From the NCBI GenBank assembly GCA_012030735.1, contig JAAUUW010000005.1, forward strand, positions 1 to 52,437: DNA of 52,437 bases. Direction: 5' to 3'. How positions within the stretch are numbered: position 1 is the first letter of the stretch; every line of letters starts with the position of its first letter. Shown here piece after piece: positions 37,152-46,405 of this stretch. A program made the translations under genes and the position numbers. The DNA comes from Acaryochloridaceae cyanobacterium SU_2_1 (GTDB taxonomy: Bacteria > Cyanobacteriota > Cyanobacteriia > Thermosynechococcales > Thermosynechococcaceae). Below the pieces are notes generated by a model, which was given only the letters and a program-made list of their open reading frames with translations, searched no databases and had not been told where the DNA came from.

Positions 37152-38039
37152 ATGACCCGAATTCAACCTAAAACTGCTATGCCCCTTTGGCTCGCTATTA
37201 TTAAGCTCTTGCGATGGGATAAGCCAGAGGGGCGGCTGATTCTAATGATTCCTGCCCTATGGGCCATTTTCTTGGCGGGTCAGGGTCGCCCTGCACCCTT
37301 ACTAGTGGCTATTGTTATTGCGGGCAGTTTGGCGACCAGTGCCGCAGGTTGTGTGGTCAATGATCTTTGGGATCGCAATATCGATCCTCAGGTTCAACGC
37401 ACCCAAACTCGTCCCTTGGCAAATCGGACCTTAACGATCTGGGTGGGTTTAGGGGTGACCTCTGTAGCCTTTGCCTGCGCCTTTGGCCTTTCTCGGTTTC
37501 TCAATCCCCTCAGTTTTGGCCTCTGTCTCGCAGCTGTACCTGTGATTATTTTTTACCCCTTGGCAAAGCGGGTTTTCCCAGTGCCTCAGTTGGTGTTAGC
37601 CATTGCTTGGGGATTTTCTGTCTTAATTAGCTGGAGTGCTGTTACTGGCACCTTGCCACCCAGTAGTTGGCTGCTATGGGCAGCGACCCTATTATGGACC
37701 TTAGGCTTTGATACCATCTATGCGATGCCCGATCGCATAGATGATCGACGCTTGGGCATTCATTCTAGTGCGATATTTTTAGGTAAGTTTGCACCCCAAG
37801 GGATTGGCCTTTGCCTTGGGGGTACGGTTCTTTGCTTAGCCCTAACGGGGATCGTTCTCAAACTGCAAATTGGCTTTTGGATTAGCCTGGGTCTGAGTAG
37901 TTATTTATGGTGGCGCCAGTATCTGCGCCTTGGTAGATCACACTCTCCCGTGGCAGTCTATGGCCAGCTATTTCGCCAAAATGTCTGGATTGGCGTTTTA
38001 CTCTTATTGGGAATGATCTCAGGATCTTTATGGCCTTAA
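37152..38039 (+). CDS. ubiA: 4-hydroxybenzoate polyprenyltransferase (UbiA family)
   Basis: An integral membrane prenyltransferase with 8-9 helices. The two Asp-rich prenyl-diphosphate/Mg motifs are present: NDLWDRNIDPQVQRTQTRPLA (~75) and YAMPDRIDDRRLGIHSSA (~190). In cyanobacteria this enzyme (also called plqA) attaches the solanesyl chain to 4-hydroxybenzoate in plastoquinone synthesis, upstream of the UbiD decarboxylase encoded at 9353-10869. The pattern is closer to UbiA than to chlorophyll synthase or homogentisate prenyltransferases. ATG 37152 is taken; a GTG sits directly before it. 295 residues, intact. Confidence 0.9.
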   Translation: MTRIQPKTAMPLWLAIIKLLRWDKPEGRLILMIPALWAIFLAGQGRPAPLLVAIVIAGSLATSAAGCVVNDLWDRNIDPQVQRTQTRPLANRTLTIWVGLGVTSVAFACAFGLSRFLNPLSFGLCLAAVPVIIFYPLAKRVFPVPQLVLAIAWGFSVLISWSAVTGTLPPSSWLLWAATLLWTLGFDTIYAMPDRIDDRRLGIHSSAIFLGKFAPQGIGLCLGGTVLCLALTGIVLKLQIGFWISLGLSSYLWWRQYLRLGRSHSPVAVYGQLFRQNVWIGVLLLLGMISGSLWP

Positions 38040-38042
38040 AGC

Positions 38043-38534
38043 TTATGGGTCGATGGGCGAGCTGGTTCCTTGAGGGAGTTCCACCGGAGCCCGATCGAGG
38101 GCAATCATTAGATCAGAGGGTTTCAGGTTCTCAGACCGAGGCTGGACTGCTACGGTTTGGGTGGCAGGATCAACGGGACTATAAGCCGTTTGCGGCAGAA
38201 AAGACCCGCCCCCAGAGAAGAGTCCGGCCACTGCAGCGACAATGGTTGCTGCTGCCGCTGATCCTAGGGTGATGGTCCATATCGCTATTCGAGGTTTACG
38301 TTCAACCCGGGCTAAGACTTGCTCAAGGGTCTGCTCCACAGAGATAGTCCTTACAGGTGCCGGTAACGCCTGAAAACCCCGTTGGATCTGCAAAAGCTGC
38401 TGATAGGACTGCTGGAAACTGAAATCCTCTTCCAGCAACGCTTCTACCTGCTTGCGTTCCTCAGCAGTGGTTTCACCATCTAGATAGGCACTTAATAGCT
38501 CGAATCGAGCGAGTTCAACAGTCGCATCATCCAT
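38043..38534 (-). CDS. Putative anti-sigma factor partner of the SigG-like sigma factor
   Basis: 163 residues. The N-terminal helical part (ARFELLSAYLDGETTAEERKQVEALLEED) matches the anti-sigma domain of ECF-associated membrane anti-sigma factors, without the HxxxCxxC zinc motif. One membrane helix (ITLGSAAAATIVAAVAGLF, ~87-105) is followed by a short exported Pro/Ser-rich tail. It lies downstream of the sigma factor gene on the same strand, separated by 261 bases. It probably holds the sigma factor at the membrane. Confidence 0.8.
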   Translation of the reverse strand: MDDATVELARFELLSAYLDGETTAEERKQVEALLEEDFSFQQSYQQLLQIQRGFQALPAPVRTISVEQTLEQVLARVERKPRIAIWTITLGSAAAATIVAAVAGLFSGGGSFLPQTAYSPVDPATQTVAVQPRSENLKPSDLMIALDRAPVELPQGTSSPIDP

Positions 38535-38629
38535 AACAACAACTCACTTGCCCAAACTTAAAAGATTCAGATAACAAACAAAGGGGGTTTGGTGTCAGAG
38601 GTCTCTGCTCAAAAGCACCGGCATTAACC

Positions 38630-38646
38630 GATGTCTTAGAGACATC
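38630..38646. repeat. Perfect inverted repeat between sigma and anti-sigma genes
   Basis: GATGTCT-TAG-AGACATC, 7-bp arms around a three-base centre. It may be a transcript hairpin or a protein-binding site for the separate expression of the anti-sigma gene. No T tract follows on either strand. Confidence 0.5.
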
Positions 38647-38795
38647 TGATGATATGCACCGAGGTAGTATTCTAAGCAAGGGTTTCATCAATCAAAGTCT
38701 TAATTCAAATTTAGCGCATGTTTTGCTTCGGGTCGATCAAGATGGTTAGGCATCATCTTTCTTTAAGATGATCAGCTTGGCGACAGAATTTAACC

Positions 38796-39458
38796 TTAGC
38801 TTTTAAGATAATTTTGTAATTCAGCTTGCAAACGTAGCCTTGCTCTGGCGATCCGTGACTTGACTGTCCCTAAGGAAACACCTGTTCTTTCAGCAATCTC
38901 TTCATAGGCCAACCCCTCAATTTCTCGAAGGACAATCGTAGTTCGAAAAGCTTCGGGGAGTTCTGCGATCGCAGCCCGTAGCTGGTGGTGAAATTCAAAG
39001 GTCGCCAAGCTATCCTCCGGTCCTGGATCGGCAGAGGCGACTTCCCAACTGACATCACCATCATCCAAAGAAATACGTGCATCTAAGGATAGAGGCGTTC
39101 TATGACGCTTGCGTTTGCGCAGCTCATCATAGAACAAGTTAGTGGTGATCCGACTCAACCATCCCCGAAACTTTGCGGGTTCCTGTAGACGATTAATATT
39201 GCGATACACTCTGATCCAAACTTCCTGGGCTAAATCAGCCCTGTCATCCCAATCAGGTGCTAGGTGATATAACAACTTTTCTACATGGGATTCATGGCGT
39301 CGCAATAGTTCACTAAAGGCAGCACGATCAGGATGCAGTCCAGATTGACAAAGTTGCACCAGCTCGTAATTGCCGAGTTTCGCCGCGGGGATTTGCACGT
39401 GAGGTCCTGAATCCTCAACCCTAACCCTTGACCAAGATACCTGAAGAGTGGCAGTCAT
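38796..39458 (-). CDS. sigG: ECF sigma factor, SigG type
   Basis: 220 residues, intact. Region 2 (AFSELLRRHESHVEKLLYHL, DLAQEVWIRVYRNI, KFRGWLSRITTNLFYDELRKRKR) and region 4 (LREIEGLAYEEIAERTGVSLGTVKSRIARARLRL) are complete. The long N-terminal segment before region 2 (GPHVQIPAAKLGNYELVQLC) is like the cyanobacterial SigG group, associated with envelope stress in some species. The anti-sigma gene follows downstream. The regulon cannot be read from this window. Confidence 0.88.
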   Translation of the reverse strand: MTATLQVSWSRVRVEDSGPHVQIPAAKLGNYELVQLCQSGLHPDRAAFSELLRRHESHVEKLLYHLAPDWDDRADLAQEVWIRVYRNINRLQEPAKFRGWLSRITTNLFYDELRKRKRHRTPLSLDARISLDDGDVSWEVASADPGPEDSLATFEFHHQLRAAIAELPEAFRTTIVLREIEGLAYEEIAERTGVSLGTVKSRIARARLRLQAELQNYLKS

Positions 39459-39532
39459 GAATGGAATTCACCATAAATACACCTAGCCCCTTTGACGCCG
39501 ACGCTATCCCGACTGTTCCCATCAAGGCCTCA

Positions 39533-39560
39533 TTGCTGGGGAAACTCTGTTCCTTATAAT
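39533..39560 (+). promoter_or_regulatory. Candidate promoter of thiG
   Basis: TTGCTG (39533-39538), 16 bases, then TATAAT (39555-39560), leaving an ~80-base leader before ATG 39645. No TPP riboswitch elements were recognised in the leader. Confidence 0.4.
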
Positions 39561-39644
39561 GTGAAAGACTCGCCAATACAGCGATTCCTTAGAACGCAAT
39601 TCCCTAAGAATGGCTCCCAGACATTTTCCTCTTCTGTTGAGAAT

Positions 39645-40484
39645 ATGCAAATTCTAGACTCTATCCCTGACCTATTCACCTCCCTGCAGGATTCACCCCT
39701 TAAAATTGGTAATCGGCACTTCCAGTCTCGGTTAATGACCGGCACTGGCAAATATCCCGACTTCGAGACAATGCGCCAGAGCATCGCTGCCAGTGGTTGC
39801 GAGATTGTCACCGTTGCCGTGCGTCGAGTGCAAAGCCAAGCCCCTGGACATATCGGCTTAGCCGAAGCCCTAGATTGGTCTAAGTTGTGGATGCTCCCTA
39901 ATACAGCGGGTTGTCAGACCGCAGAGGAGGCAGTGCGGGTTGCCCGTTTAGGCCGAGAGATGGCGAAGCTGCTTGGCCAAGAGGACAATAATTTTATCAA
40001 GCTAGAGGTGATCCCCGACTCTAAATACCTCCTTCCCGATCCCTTAGGAACCCTCAATGCCGCAGAGCAACTTGTGAAGGAGGGTTTTGCAGTCTTGCCC
40101 TACATCAATGCTGACCCCATCCTAGCCAAGCGATTAGAAGAGGCGGGCTGTGTAACAGTGATGCCCTTGGGATCTCCGATTGGCTCAGGACAGGGGCTCA
40201 ATAATGCTGCCAATATTCAAATCATTATTGATAACGCCACCGTGCCTGTGGTGGTTGATGCCGGGATTGGCACCCCTAGTGAAGCTGCCCAAGCGATGGA
40301 AATGGGGGCCGATGCCCTATTGATCAATACTGCGATCGCCCAAGCTCAGCATCCAGTGGCCATGGCTCAAGCGATGGGCTGGGCCACCCAAGCCGGACAT
40401 TTGGCATACTTAGCCGGTCGAATTCCAGTTAAAGCCTATGCCAGCGCTAGCTCTCCCTTGAGCGATCGCATCACTTCTGTATGA
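39645..40484 (+). CDS. thiG: Thiazole synthase
   Basis: ThiG builds the thiazole phosphate of thiamin from DXP, dehydroglycine and ThiS-thiocarboxylate. The (beta-alpha)8 barrel features include [39 protein letters not shown], the Schiff-base Lys in [22 protein letters not shown] and [29 protein letters not shown]. 279 residues from ATG 39645. The frame is open to 39492, but that extension has no family similarity and would cross the candidate promoter. Confidence 0.93.
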   Translation: MQILDSIPDLFTSLQDSPLKIGNRHFQSRLMTGTGKYPDFETMRQSIAASGCEIVTVAVRRVQSQAPGHIGLAEALDWSKLWMLPNTAGCQTAEEAVRVARLGREMAKLLGQEDNNFIKLEVIPDSKYLLPDPLGTLNAAEQLVKEGFAVLPYINADPILAKRLEEAGCVTVMPLGSPIGSGQGLNNAANIQIIIDNATVPVVVDAGIGTPSEAAQAMEMGADALLINTAIAQAQHPVAMAQAMGWATQAGHLAYLAGRIPVKAYASASSPLSDRITSV

Positions 40485-40563
40485 CTCAGGACTTGATTGC
40501 CCAAGGCTTTGACGAGCGCCAGATCGAAACCATGTGCATAACAGGCAAAGGCCAGCACAGCTC

Positions 40564-40572
40564 TGGTATAAT
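40564..40572 (+). promoter_or_regulatory. Candidate extended -10 promoter of the Psb35-like gene
   Basis: TGGTATAAT at 40564-40572 is an extended -10 element (TG-N-TATAAT) about 30 bases before the ATG at 40603. No -35 box was found. The leader is A+T-rich. Confidence 0.5.
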
Positions 40573-40602
40573 TTGTAAACCTTAATTAAGATTTTTTAAA
40601 CT

Positions 40603-40773
40603 ATGAGTTACATCACAGAAGAAGGCGGTCTGCTTAACAATTTTGCTGCGGAACCTAAAGCCTATGCAGCGGAGCCTCTCACCGCTAAGCAGAAGAAGAC
40701 CAATATAGTATTGATTGCAGTTGCTGTTATTGCGGTGGGCGGATTATGTGCCTTTGCCGCCACCCTCTCTTAG
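40603..40773 (+). CDS. Psb35/ssl1498-type light-harvesting-like small protein
   Basis: 56 residues: a soluble start (SYITEEGGLLNNFAAEPKAY), then one membrane helix (NIVLIAVAVIAVGGLCAFAATL). The GGLLNNFAAEPKAY block is the hallmark of the cyanobacterial ssl1498/Psb35 family, single-helix thylakoid proteins; Synechocystis Psb35 stabilises the CP47 module and its high-light-inducible partners during PSII assembly. It is too short for many gene finders. The extended -10 box at 40564 supports transcription. Confidence 0.85.
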   Translation: MSYITEEGGLLNNFAAEPKAYAAEPLTAKQKKTNIVLIAVAVIAVGGLCAFAATLS

Positions 40774-40915
40774 CTATTTGACTAACCCTAGCTCAATAGC
40801 GAAACCATTGGCCCCAGATAACTGGCCCACAGCAGTTTGATGATAGATTAAGGCTGAGCGGAGATTATTAATTTCTCGCTGCAAGGTTCTGCACATTGAT
40901 TTTTTGTTCAAACCT

Positions 40916-42040
40916 ATGCCTGAAGAACAGCCCACTCCCCCGATGTCGGAATCGGATCCTTGGCAGGATTCTAAGCCTCTAGATCAGCTCTAGAGGCTGA
41001 TCTAGGAACTGATAGACCATCCGGTTCTTCTGCGACCTCTACCGCGAAAGCCAGACTGAGATCCTCTACAGGCTCTAGAGCAGGGGCAAAAGCAGGGCCA
41101 TCACCCCCAAATCAGTCAGATCCAGGCCAGACTCAAGCTCGAACTGGATCGACATCTTGGCTGGAGCAAGCTATCGCTGTCAGTCAGCAAGCTTGGACCA
41201 AAATTGAACCGCTATTGTCTAAGACTTGGACAACCCTGAGTCGGGTTGGTGCACCTCTCCTCGCTCGCGTGCAAACAAAGATAGTGGGCTCCTCTCTCTA
41301 TGGCAATGTCGCGAAGCAGCTCCAGCCCCTCCAGCCCTTCGCTAAGGGGCTGCGTTGGCTATGGAGGCAAATTATTGTTCCCCTTGGCAATCAGGTGGTT
41401 AAACCCCTCTGGGGCCAAGGACTGAAGTTATTGCGTCGCCGTTTTCCCCAACTACTGCGGCCCTTATCTGATCGCCTGTTGACCGGAATCCTGTTGGGGC
41501 TATTGCTGCTGCTCTATAGCGGTATTTCATCTTTAACCCACCCCTCTCCTCCAGCTAGCCAAGGCCGTAGCCCCGCACCGGTGGCAATTTCTCCTCGGCC
41601 TGCTGCTCAACCCAGATCCCAACCCCCTGTATCGGCACCTAGTCCTCCGGAAACTGAGCTTCCAGTGACGCAGCTCCCTGCCGAAGAACCCATACCTTCC
41701 CCCCCAAGTTGAGCAAAAACCGATTGTTGATGTTCAGTCCCAAGTTGCTCAGTTGACAGAGCGTTTCTCCTCTGATCTGATCACGGCAGTTCAGGTCAAT
41801 TTTGCTGGCAATCGGTTGGTGGTATTGGTGAGCGATCGCTGGTTTGAGTTGAGTCAATCTGAGCAAGATCAACTGGGGACAGATAGCCTAGAGCGCAGTC
41901 GAAATCTCAATTTTCCTAAATTGGAAATTCGCGATCATCAAGATCATCTGCTGGCTCGAGAGCCAGTGGTGGGATCTAGAATTATTATTTTGCAGCGTCG
42001 AGCGCCAGAGAAAGGATTAACATCAAATGCTGCTGTTTAA
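40916..42040 (+). CDS. Unknown single-TM protein with Pro-rich linker (two frame breaks)
   Basis: Repaired, ~375 residues. An acidic and then Ser/Ala/Pro-rich N-terminus of ~80 residues leads to a helical part with LEQAIAVSQQAWTKIEPLLSKTW, then a membrane helix (LLTGILLGLLLLLYSGISSL). After that comes a long Pro/Ser/Ala linker, and a compact C-terminal domain (QVAQLTERFSSDLITAVQVNF, RLVVLVSDRWFELSQSEQDQL, FPKLEIRDHQDHLL). The frame breaks at 40986 (one A missing, to read LDQALEADLG) and at 41699-41705 (seven C should be six, to read SPQVEQKPIVDVQ). I do not recognise the family. Confidence 0.65.
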
Positions 42041-42111
42041 GGAAATGCTCCAGCTAGTGTCTTGGCTTGAAATTGGGGTAAGAGCATGGGGCCTTGGGAT
42101 GTTGCCCCTGG

Positions 42112-42519
42112 ATGATTATGGAAGATCAACTTGATGCTGCTGCCGCTTATTTTGATCGGGGTCTGAGTCTCCATCGCCAATTTGAGCTAGAGGCAGCGAT
42201 GGCGGCTTATCAACGAGCTATTGAATTAGATGCTAGCTACGATCCACCCTATATGAACCTAGGGTTGGCGTTGATTGAATCGCAGCAGCTCGATCAGGCT
42301 AGCCTTTTGTTTGATCAGATTTTGGCCTTGCCCGAGCGCAGCGAAACACCTGCTAGCATCCATACGTTGGCTCATTACAATTTAGCGATCATCTATCGAC
42401 GGCAAGGCAAAATTGGTGCGGCGATCAAGCAGGTTGAGGCTGCCTTAGACTTAAACTCTGGCTTCCAGCCAGCGAAGACATTGCATCAACAACTTTGCGT
42501 CGACACTTTTAATCAGTAA
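42112..42519 (+). CDS. TPR-repeat protein
   Basis: 135 residues with about three tetratricopeptide repeats (AAAYFDRGLSLHRQFELEAAMAAYQRAIELDASYDPPYMNLGLALIESQ, and a C-terminal HYNLAIIYRRQGKIGAAIKQVEAALDL). These pack as helical pairs for protein binding; the partner is unknown. The start is ATG 42112 or ATG 42118. The pentapeptide-repeat gene follows in the same direction. Confidence 0.8.
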   Translation: MIMEDQLDAAAAYFDRGLSLHRQFELEAAMAAYQRAIELDASYDPPYMNLGLALIESQQLDQASLLFDQILALPERSETPASIHTLAHYNLAIIYRRQGKIGAAIKQVEAALDLNSGFQPAKTLHQQLCVDTFNQ

Positions 42520-42557
42520 CGAAGAAGCAAACCATCCCTTTTGCTGGAGATCAAGCC

Positions 42558-42956
42558 ATGACTGAGGTTTTCAATCGCGCTCTTTTTCTCAGGGAGTATG
42601 CAACCGGACGCCGAGACTTTCAAGGCGTGAACTTACGAGGGGTTTTGCTGAGTGAAACTGATTTGAGTGGGGCCAACTTGGCAGAAGCCTTGATGGCGGG
42701 GACGGCTTTAGCGGCAGCTGATCTCTCGGAGGCGAATCTGCAGGGGACAAATCTGCGGGGGGCAGATCTGGCAGGGGCCTATTTACAGAGGGCGAATCTG
42801 ACAGGGGCCGATTTGCGGGGGGCAAACCTGATGGGTGCTGATTTGCGAGGGACGACTCTAGAGAGCGCTCGGCTCACGGCTGCGGATTATGATCAGCATA
42901 CAATGTTCCCGGAGGGCTTTAATGTGACCAGGGCTGGACTCCAGCGGGTGGGGTGA
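42558..42956 (+). CDS. Pentapeptide-repeat protein
   Basis: 132 residues, with ~16 consecutive A(D/N)LxX repeats from residue ~20 to ~105 (for example TNLRGADLAGAYLQRANLTG), forming a right-handed beta-helix. Function is unknown; such proteins are abundant in cyanobacteria. The stop overlaps a GTG (42953) that probably starts comEC. Confidence 0.9.
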   Translation: MTEVFNRALFLREYATGRRDFQGVNLRGVLLSETDLSGANLAEALMAGTALAAADLSEANLQGTNLRGADLAGAYLQRANLTGADLRGANLMGADLRGTTLESARLTAADYDQHTMFPEGFNVTRAGLQRVG

Positions 42957-45259
42957 GGGTGCCAGGGTCTAACTTTAATTTGCTCCCGGTTCCAGGTATC
43001 TTGGTCTGTCTAGCCTGGATTTTGGGATTGCTGGCAACGGGTTGGGCGAGGGGAGGCTGTTACTGCTTTTATGCCTAGGCTTGAGCTGTATGGGCTGCGA
43101 TGGTGGAGCCTTCGGCAACCTTGGTCGGGGCTTCAGCCTTGGCGGCGGGGGCCAAGGTTGGGAAGTTGGTTTTTGCTCATGCTGTTGGCAATGGCCGCTA
43201 GTGGTTATTTGACGCTCCGCAGTCCATCGCCAGGACCTCGGGATATTGGGCGGTTGGCAGCTCAAGTCGGCAGGGTCCGCTCTGCGGTGACGGTGGTGGG
43301 GACGGTGAAGACTTTGCCCCGGCAAACCCAGAGCCAAAAGCGACAACTGCTGATCGATGTTCAGCGTTTGGGGCCTGACTCTGCTGCTCATCGGGTGGGG
43401 GGTAAGCTCTATGTGACAGTGCCGGAGGATCAAGGGGTTGGCTTATATCCGGGCCAGCAGGTTGCGGTGAGGGGGTATCTCTATCAACCGCGACGGGCAT
43501 CGGTGCCCCATGGCTTTGACTTTGAGGATTATTTGGCCCGATCTGGAATTTTTGCGGGGCTGCGGGGTGAATCCGTGGTGGTGCAAAAGGAGGGCTGGCC
43601 TTGGGGTTGGTGGGCTGTGCAGCAGCGCATGGTGCGATCGCAAGCTCGGTTTTTGGGCAACAGGAAGGGCGCTTTGGTGAGTGCAATGGTGCTGGGCCAA
43701 CAGGCTGTTGATCTGCCCTTTGACCTCAAAACTGACTTTATCCAAGCCGGTTTGCCCATGCCTTGGACGGCCTCTGGGTTTCAGGTATCCATTCTGCTCT
43801 CTGGTGTATTGAAACTGACGGAGCGATGGGCAGAGCGATACCGAATCTGGATCGGTGGGACTGGCTTGCTGTTGTTTGGTCTGTTAAGTGGGTTTGAGCC
43901 CTCTGTTTCTCGGGCTGTTTTGATGGGAGTTGCAGGTCTCGCCAGTCTGGGTACTGATCGCAAAATCAAACCGGTTGGGTTGCTACTGGGGGTTGCGGCT
44001 TTGTTGCTGGTGATCCAACCGCTCTGGATTTGGGATTTAGGATTTCAATTAAGTTTTCTGGCTACCTTGGGGCTGATTGTGACGGTCTCTCCCTTGAGTC
44101 GGTCTTTAGATTGGCTACCGCCTGCGATCGCAACCCTGATTGCCGTACCCATTGCCGCCATGCTCTGGACCCTGCCCTTGCAACTCTATCGTTTTGGTGT
44201 GACGCCCCTCTATAGCTTGCTGGCTAACATCCTGAGCACCCCCTTCTTGATCATCCTCACCATTGGGGGCTTTGGCAGCGGCATACTCGCTCTGCTTTGG
44301 CCTTGGGCAGGTAGCCTCGGGGCTGCAGTCTTGGCGCTCCCCAGTCAGGGCTTAATTTGGATAGTCACCTCCATCAGCCAACTGCCAGGGGCAAGCTTGG
44401 TTGTAGGCACAATTTCAATCTGGCAGTTGATCTGGGTCTATGGTTTGCTGGCGGTTCCCTGGTTATGGCCTCGCTGGCAAAAACAGTTGCCCTTGATCGG
44501 CACTGCTGCCGTGATTTTAGTGCTCTTGCCCCTTTGGCAGGTTCAACGTCAGCGCTTTCAAATCACGATTTTTGATCAGGCCAATCCACCGATTATGGTG
44601 GTCCAACAACCTGGGGCAGTGATGGTCATCAATAGTGGCGATCGCAACCTCGTCACCCAAACCCTCACTCCTTTTTGCAACGCCAAGGCATCGATCAAAT
44701 CGATCTAGCCCTAGCAACAGATCTGCAACCCTCTTGGCACGAGGGCTGGCCCACGTTACTCAACTCTCTCCCCATCAAGATGCTAGCGCCTGTGACCTTA
44801 GTGGGTGCTAGCACCTTCGAACAATCGATTCGCAATGGCCCACAACAACCCGATCAACTCCGTTTTTTGCACCCCGCAGAACAACTTACCCTAGCCAAGA
44901 TGAACGTGAGGGTTCTTCGCCATCACCCCACCCTCTTGCAACTGCAGGTGGATCAACAGAATTGGTTGATCGTGGCCGGGACTGATCCTGGTCAAAATAT
45001 CTGGCTACAAACGGCTGAATTACCTGCCTGTGAAGTGCTCTGGTGGTCTAGCCCCCCAGATCTGCAAACCATTAAACACTTAAATCCCCAGATTTTGATT
45101 CTGACAACAGGACAGGTAACACCTCAACTGCTGGCGAAATTGCAACAAGATATCCCCCTCGTTTATTGGACTGCAAGAGATGGCGCATTGCAATGGACTC
45201 GCGATCTTGGCTTTGAGCGCCAGATGCCCACCAGTGAAAATCCTGCATCTCCCCTGTAG
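42953..45259 (+). CDS. comEC: ComEC/Rec2 DNA-uptake channel protein (several frame breaks)
   Basis: A polytopic membrane protein for import of single-stranded DNA in natural transformation. The N-terminal DUF4131 region (VTVVGTVKTLPRQTQSQKR, PGQQVAVRGYLYQP), a multi-helix competence domain (SGFEPSVSRAVLMGVAGLAS, WDLGFQLSFLATLGLIV) and a C-terminal metallo-beta-lactamase-like part (FQITIFDQANPPIMVV, then LPNAPI-like segments) are all present. The frame breaks at 44672-44676 (TTTTT needs one more T to read PFLQRQGIDQIDLALATD). Two further losses are probable between ~43040 and 43100, joining PGILVCLAWILGLLATGW to YGLRWWSLRQPW. Starts GTG 42953 and 42959 are both possible. A tRNA-Ser gene lies 34 bases downstream. 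Confidence 0.85.
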
Positions 45260-45293
45260 AATAGGCGATAGACGAAACCAACAAACCCAACCT

Positions 45294-45380
45294 GGAGAGG
45301 TGGCAGAGTGGTTGAATGCGGCAGACTCGAAATCTGTTTTAGGGTCAAACCTAACGGGGGTTCGAATCCCCCCCTCTCCG
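45294..45380 (+). tRNA. tRNA-Ser (anticodon CGA)
   Basis: The acceptor stem GGAGAGG/CCTCTCC with discriminator G is perfect. The anticodon stem is GCAGA/TCTGT-type around loop CTCGAAA, giving anticodon CGA. The long variable arm of class II serine tRNAs and the T loop GTTCGAATC are present. 87 bases; the CCA is not encoded. Confidence 0.95.
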
Positions 45381-45758
45381 TTCTATACCTATCATTCATA
45401 AGTCTTTCAACCTCAATTAACTGAGGCTGATTCGGGGTCACTCGGACAAAATATGGATACAGCTATGGCACAGTGCCCAAGGATGGCAGACTCCTTTGAC
45501 TGGCAAATCAAACCCCTCTAGCCGTTGAGTGCTGAGAACATCGAGGAGTTCTGAGGTATAGGGTTATATAGCCATAGCTGCTTTACAACTCTCATCGGGT
45601 CAATATTTCATCCTTCACCCTGCTTGACTAAGGTAAGGATTTTTATTTGACGTTAAAGCTCCAAAGCCGCTTAGCATATAGATACTAGCAGGTTAATTTT
45701 CCCAGCCAAGACCCTACTTTTTTACAGTAGAACCCCGTGAGTGCGCGATAGCTTCCAT
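45381..45758. other. Intergenic region between tRNA-Ser and hsp20 terminator
   Basis: Nothing recognisable: no ORF with a ribosome-binding site, and only a weak 5-bp hairpin (CCTCA...TGAGG, 45411-45426) after the tRNA. The region is A+T-rich in its second half. Confidence 0.5.
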
Positions 45759-45799
45759 AAAAAAATCCTTGAGGGATGATCACCTTCCTCAAGGATTTT
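45759..45799 (-). terminator. Strong intrinsic terminator downstream of hsp20
   Basis: A perfect 13-bp inverted repeat, AAAATCCTTGAGG (45762-45774) and CCTCAAGGATTTT (45787-45799), with a 12-base loop. On the - strand the stem runs into seven T (45759-45765), ~110 bases after the hsp20 stop. It may also stop + strand read-through from the tRNA. Confidence 0.85.
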
Positions 45800-45910
45800 A
45801 GCTATCGTCAATGGACTTGATTCGCATCAGACCGTTACTTGATAACGCTAGGGTTACCCAATTCAGTCTTTACGGCTCTGCTGTCCATCCTTTGAAATCA
45901 GCCCTTGATG

Positions 45911-46405
45911 TTAGGCGGATGCTGCCTCTGGGCTATCCCCCAAGGCAGTCTGGGAGAGCTCACTACTACGAGACAGGCTAATTTTTACGACTTTATTCTG
46001 CTCTGTTTCAACCTTCGGCAAGGTGAGCGTTAGAACTCCCTGCTCAAAGGATGCTGTCACTGCTGTATTTTGAATGGCAACTGGCAGTTTAATCGCCCGC
46101 TGGAAGGGACCATAATTGATGTCCGAGTATACTCGTTGAGTCCCTTCGGCTCCTTCGCTTTGATGGCGATGGCCTGAAATGGCAATCGCCTCACGAGTTG
46201 CTTGGATATCTAGATCATCGGCTTGGACGCAAGGTAAAAAAGCTTTAAAGATTAGATGGTTGCCTTCATCCCAGAGTTCAATTGTAGGAGCCCAAGGTCG
46301 AGCAGTGGGAGTGGTCTCTTTGTTAAGTATGCTGTCAAAAATGCGATCCAGTTGGTGACGCATAGCTTCAGTTTCTTCAATTGGGTTCCGATAGTGAATA
46401 ATCAT
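45911..46405 (-). CDS. hspA: Hsp20/alpha-crystallin small heat-shock protein
   Basis: 164 residues, intact. The alpha-crystallin domain (PTIELWDEGNHLIFKAFLPCV through FEQGVLTLTLPKVE, ~40-135) ends in the GVLTLTLPK signature, with the C-terminal KVVKISLSRS tail. ATP-independent chaperone that holds unfolded proteins and, in cyanobacteria, also thylakoid membranes under heat stress. The leader has GTAAGGT ~13 bases before ATG. I cannot see a convincing RNA thermometer or a CIRCE element. Confidence 0.92.
   Translation of the reverse strand: MIIHYRNPIEETEAMRHQLDRIFDSILNKETTPTARPWAPTIELWDEGNHLIFKAFLPCVQADDLDIQATREAIAISGHRHQSEGAEGTQRVYSDINYGPFQRAIKLPVAIQNTAVTASFEQGVLTLTLPKVETEQNKVVKISLSRSSELSQTALGDSPEAASA

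Noticed and set aside
39459-39644. TPP riboswitch upstream of thiG
   Set aside because: No CTGAGA-type or ACCTGA-type thi-box sequences are present.
42558-42956. DNA repeat array or CRISPR in the repetitive region
   Set aside because: The periodicity is 15 bases and in frame: it encodes pentapeptide repeats.
43198-43745. Several long - strand frames within comEC
   Set aside because: Pro/Arg/Ser-rich shadows of a G+C-rich membrane protein gene on the + strand.
45294-45380. Integration site at the tRNA-Ser 3' end
   Set aside because: No integrase gene and no direct repeat of the tRNA 3' end was found in the window.
45163-45441. Protein-coding frames on both strands across the tRNA-Ser gene
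   Set aside because: They are translations of the tRNA itself (VAEWLNAADSKSV on +, ERGGFEPPL on -), a common false annotation.
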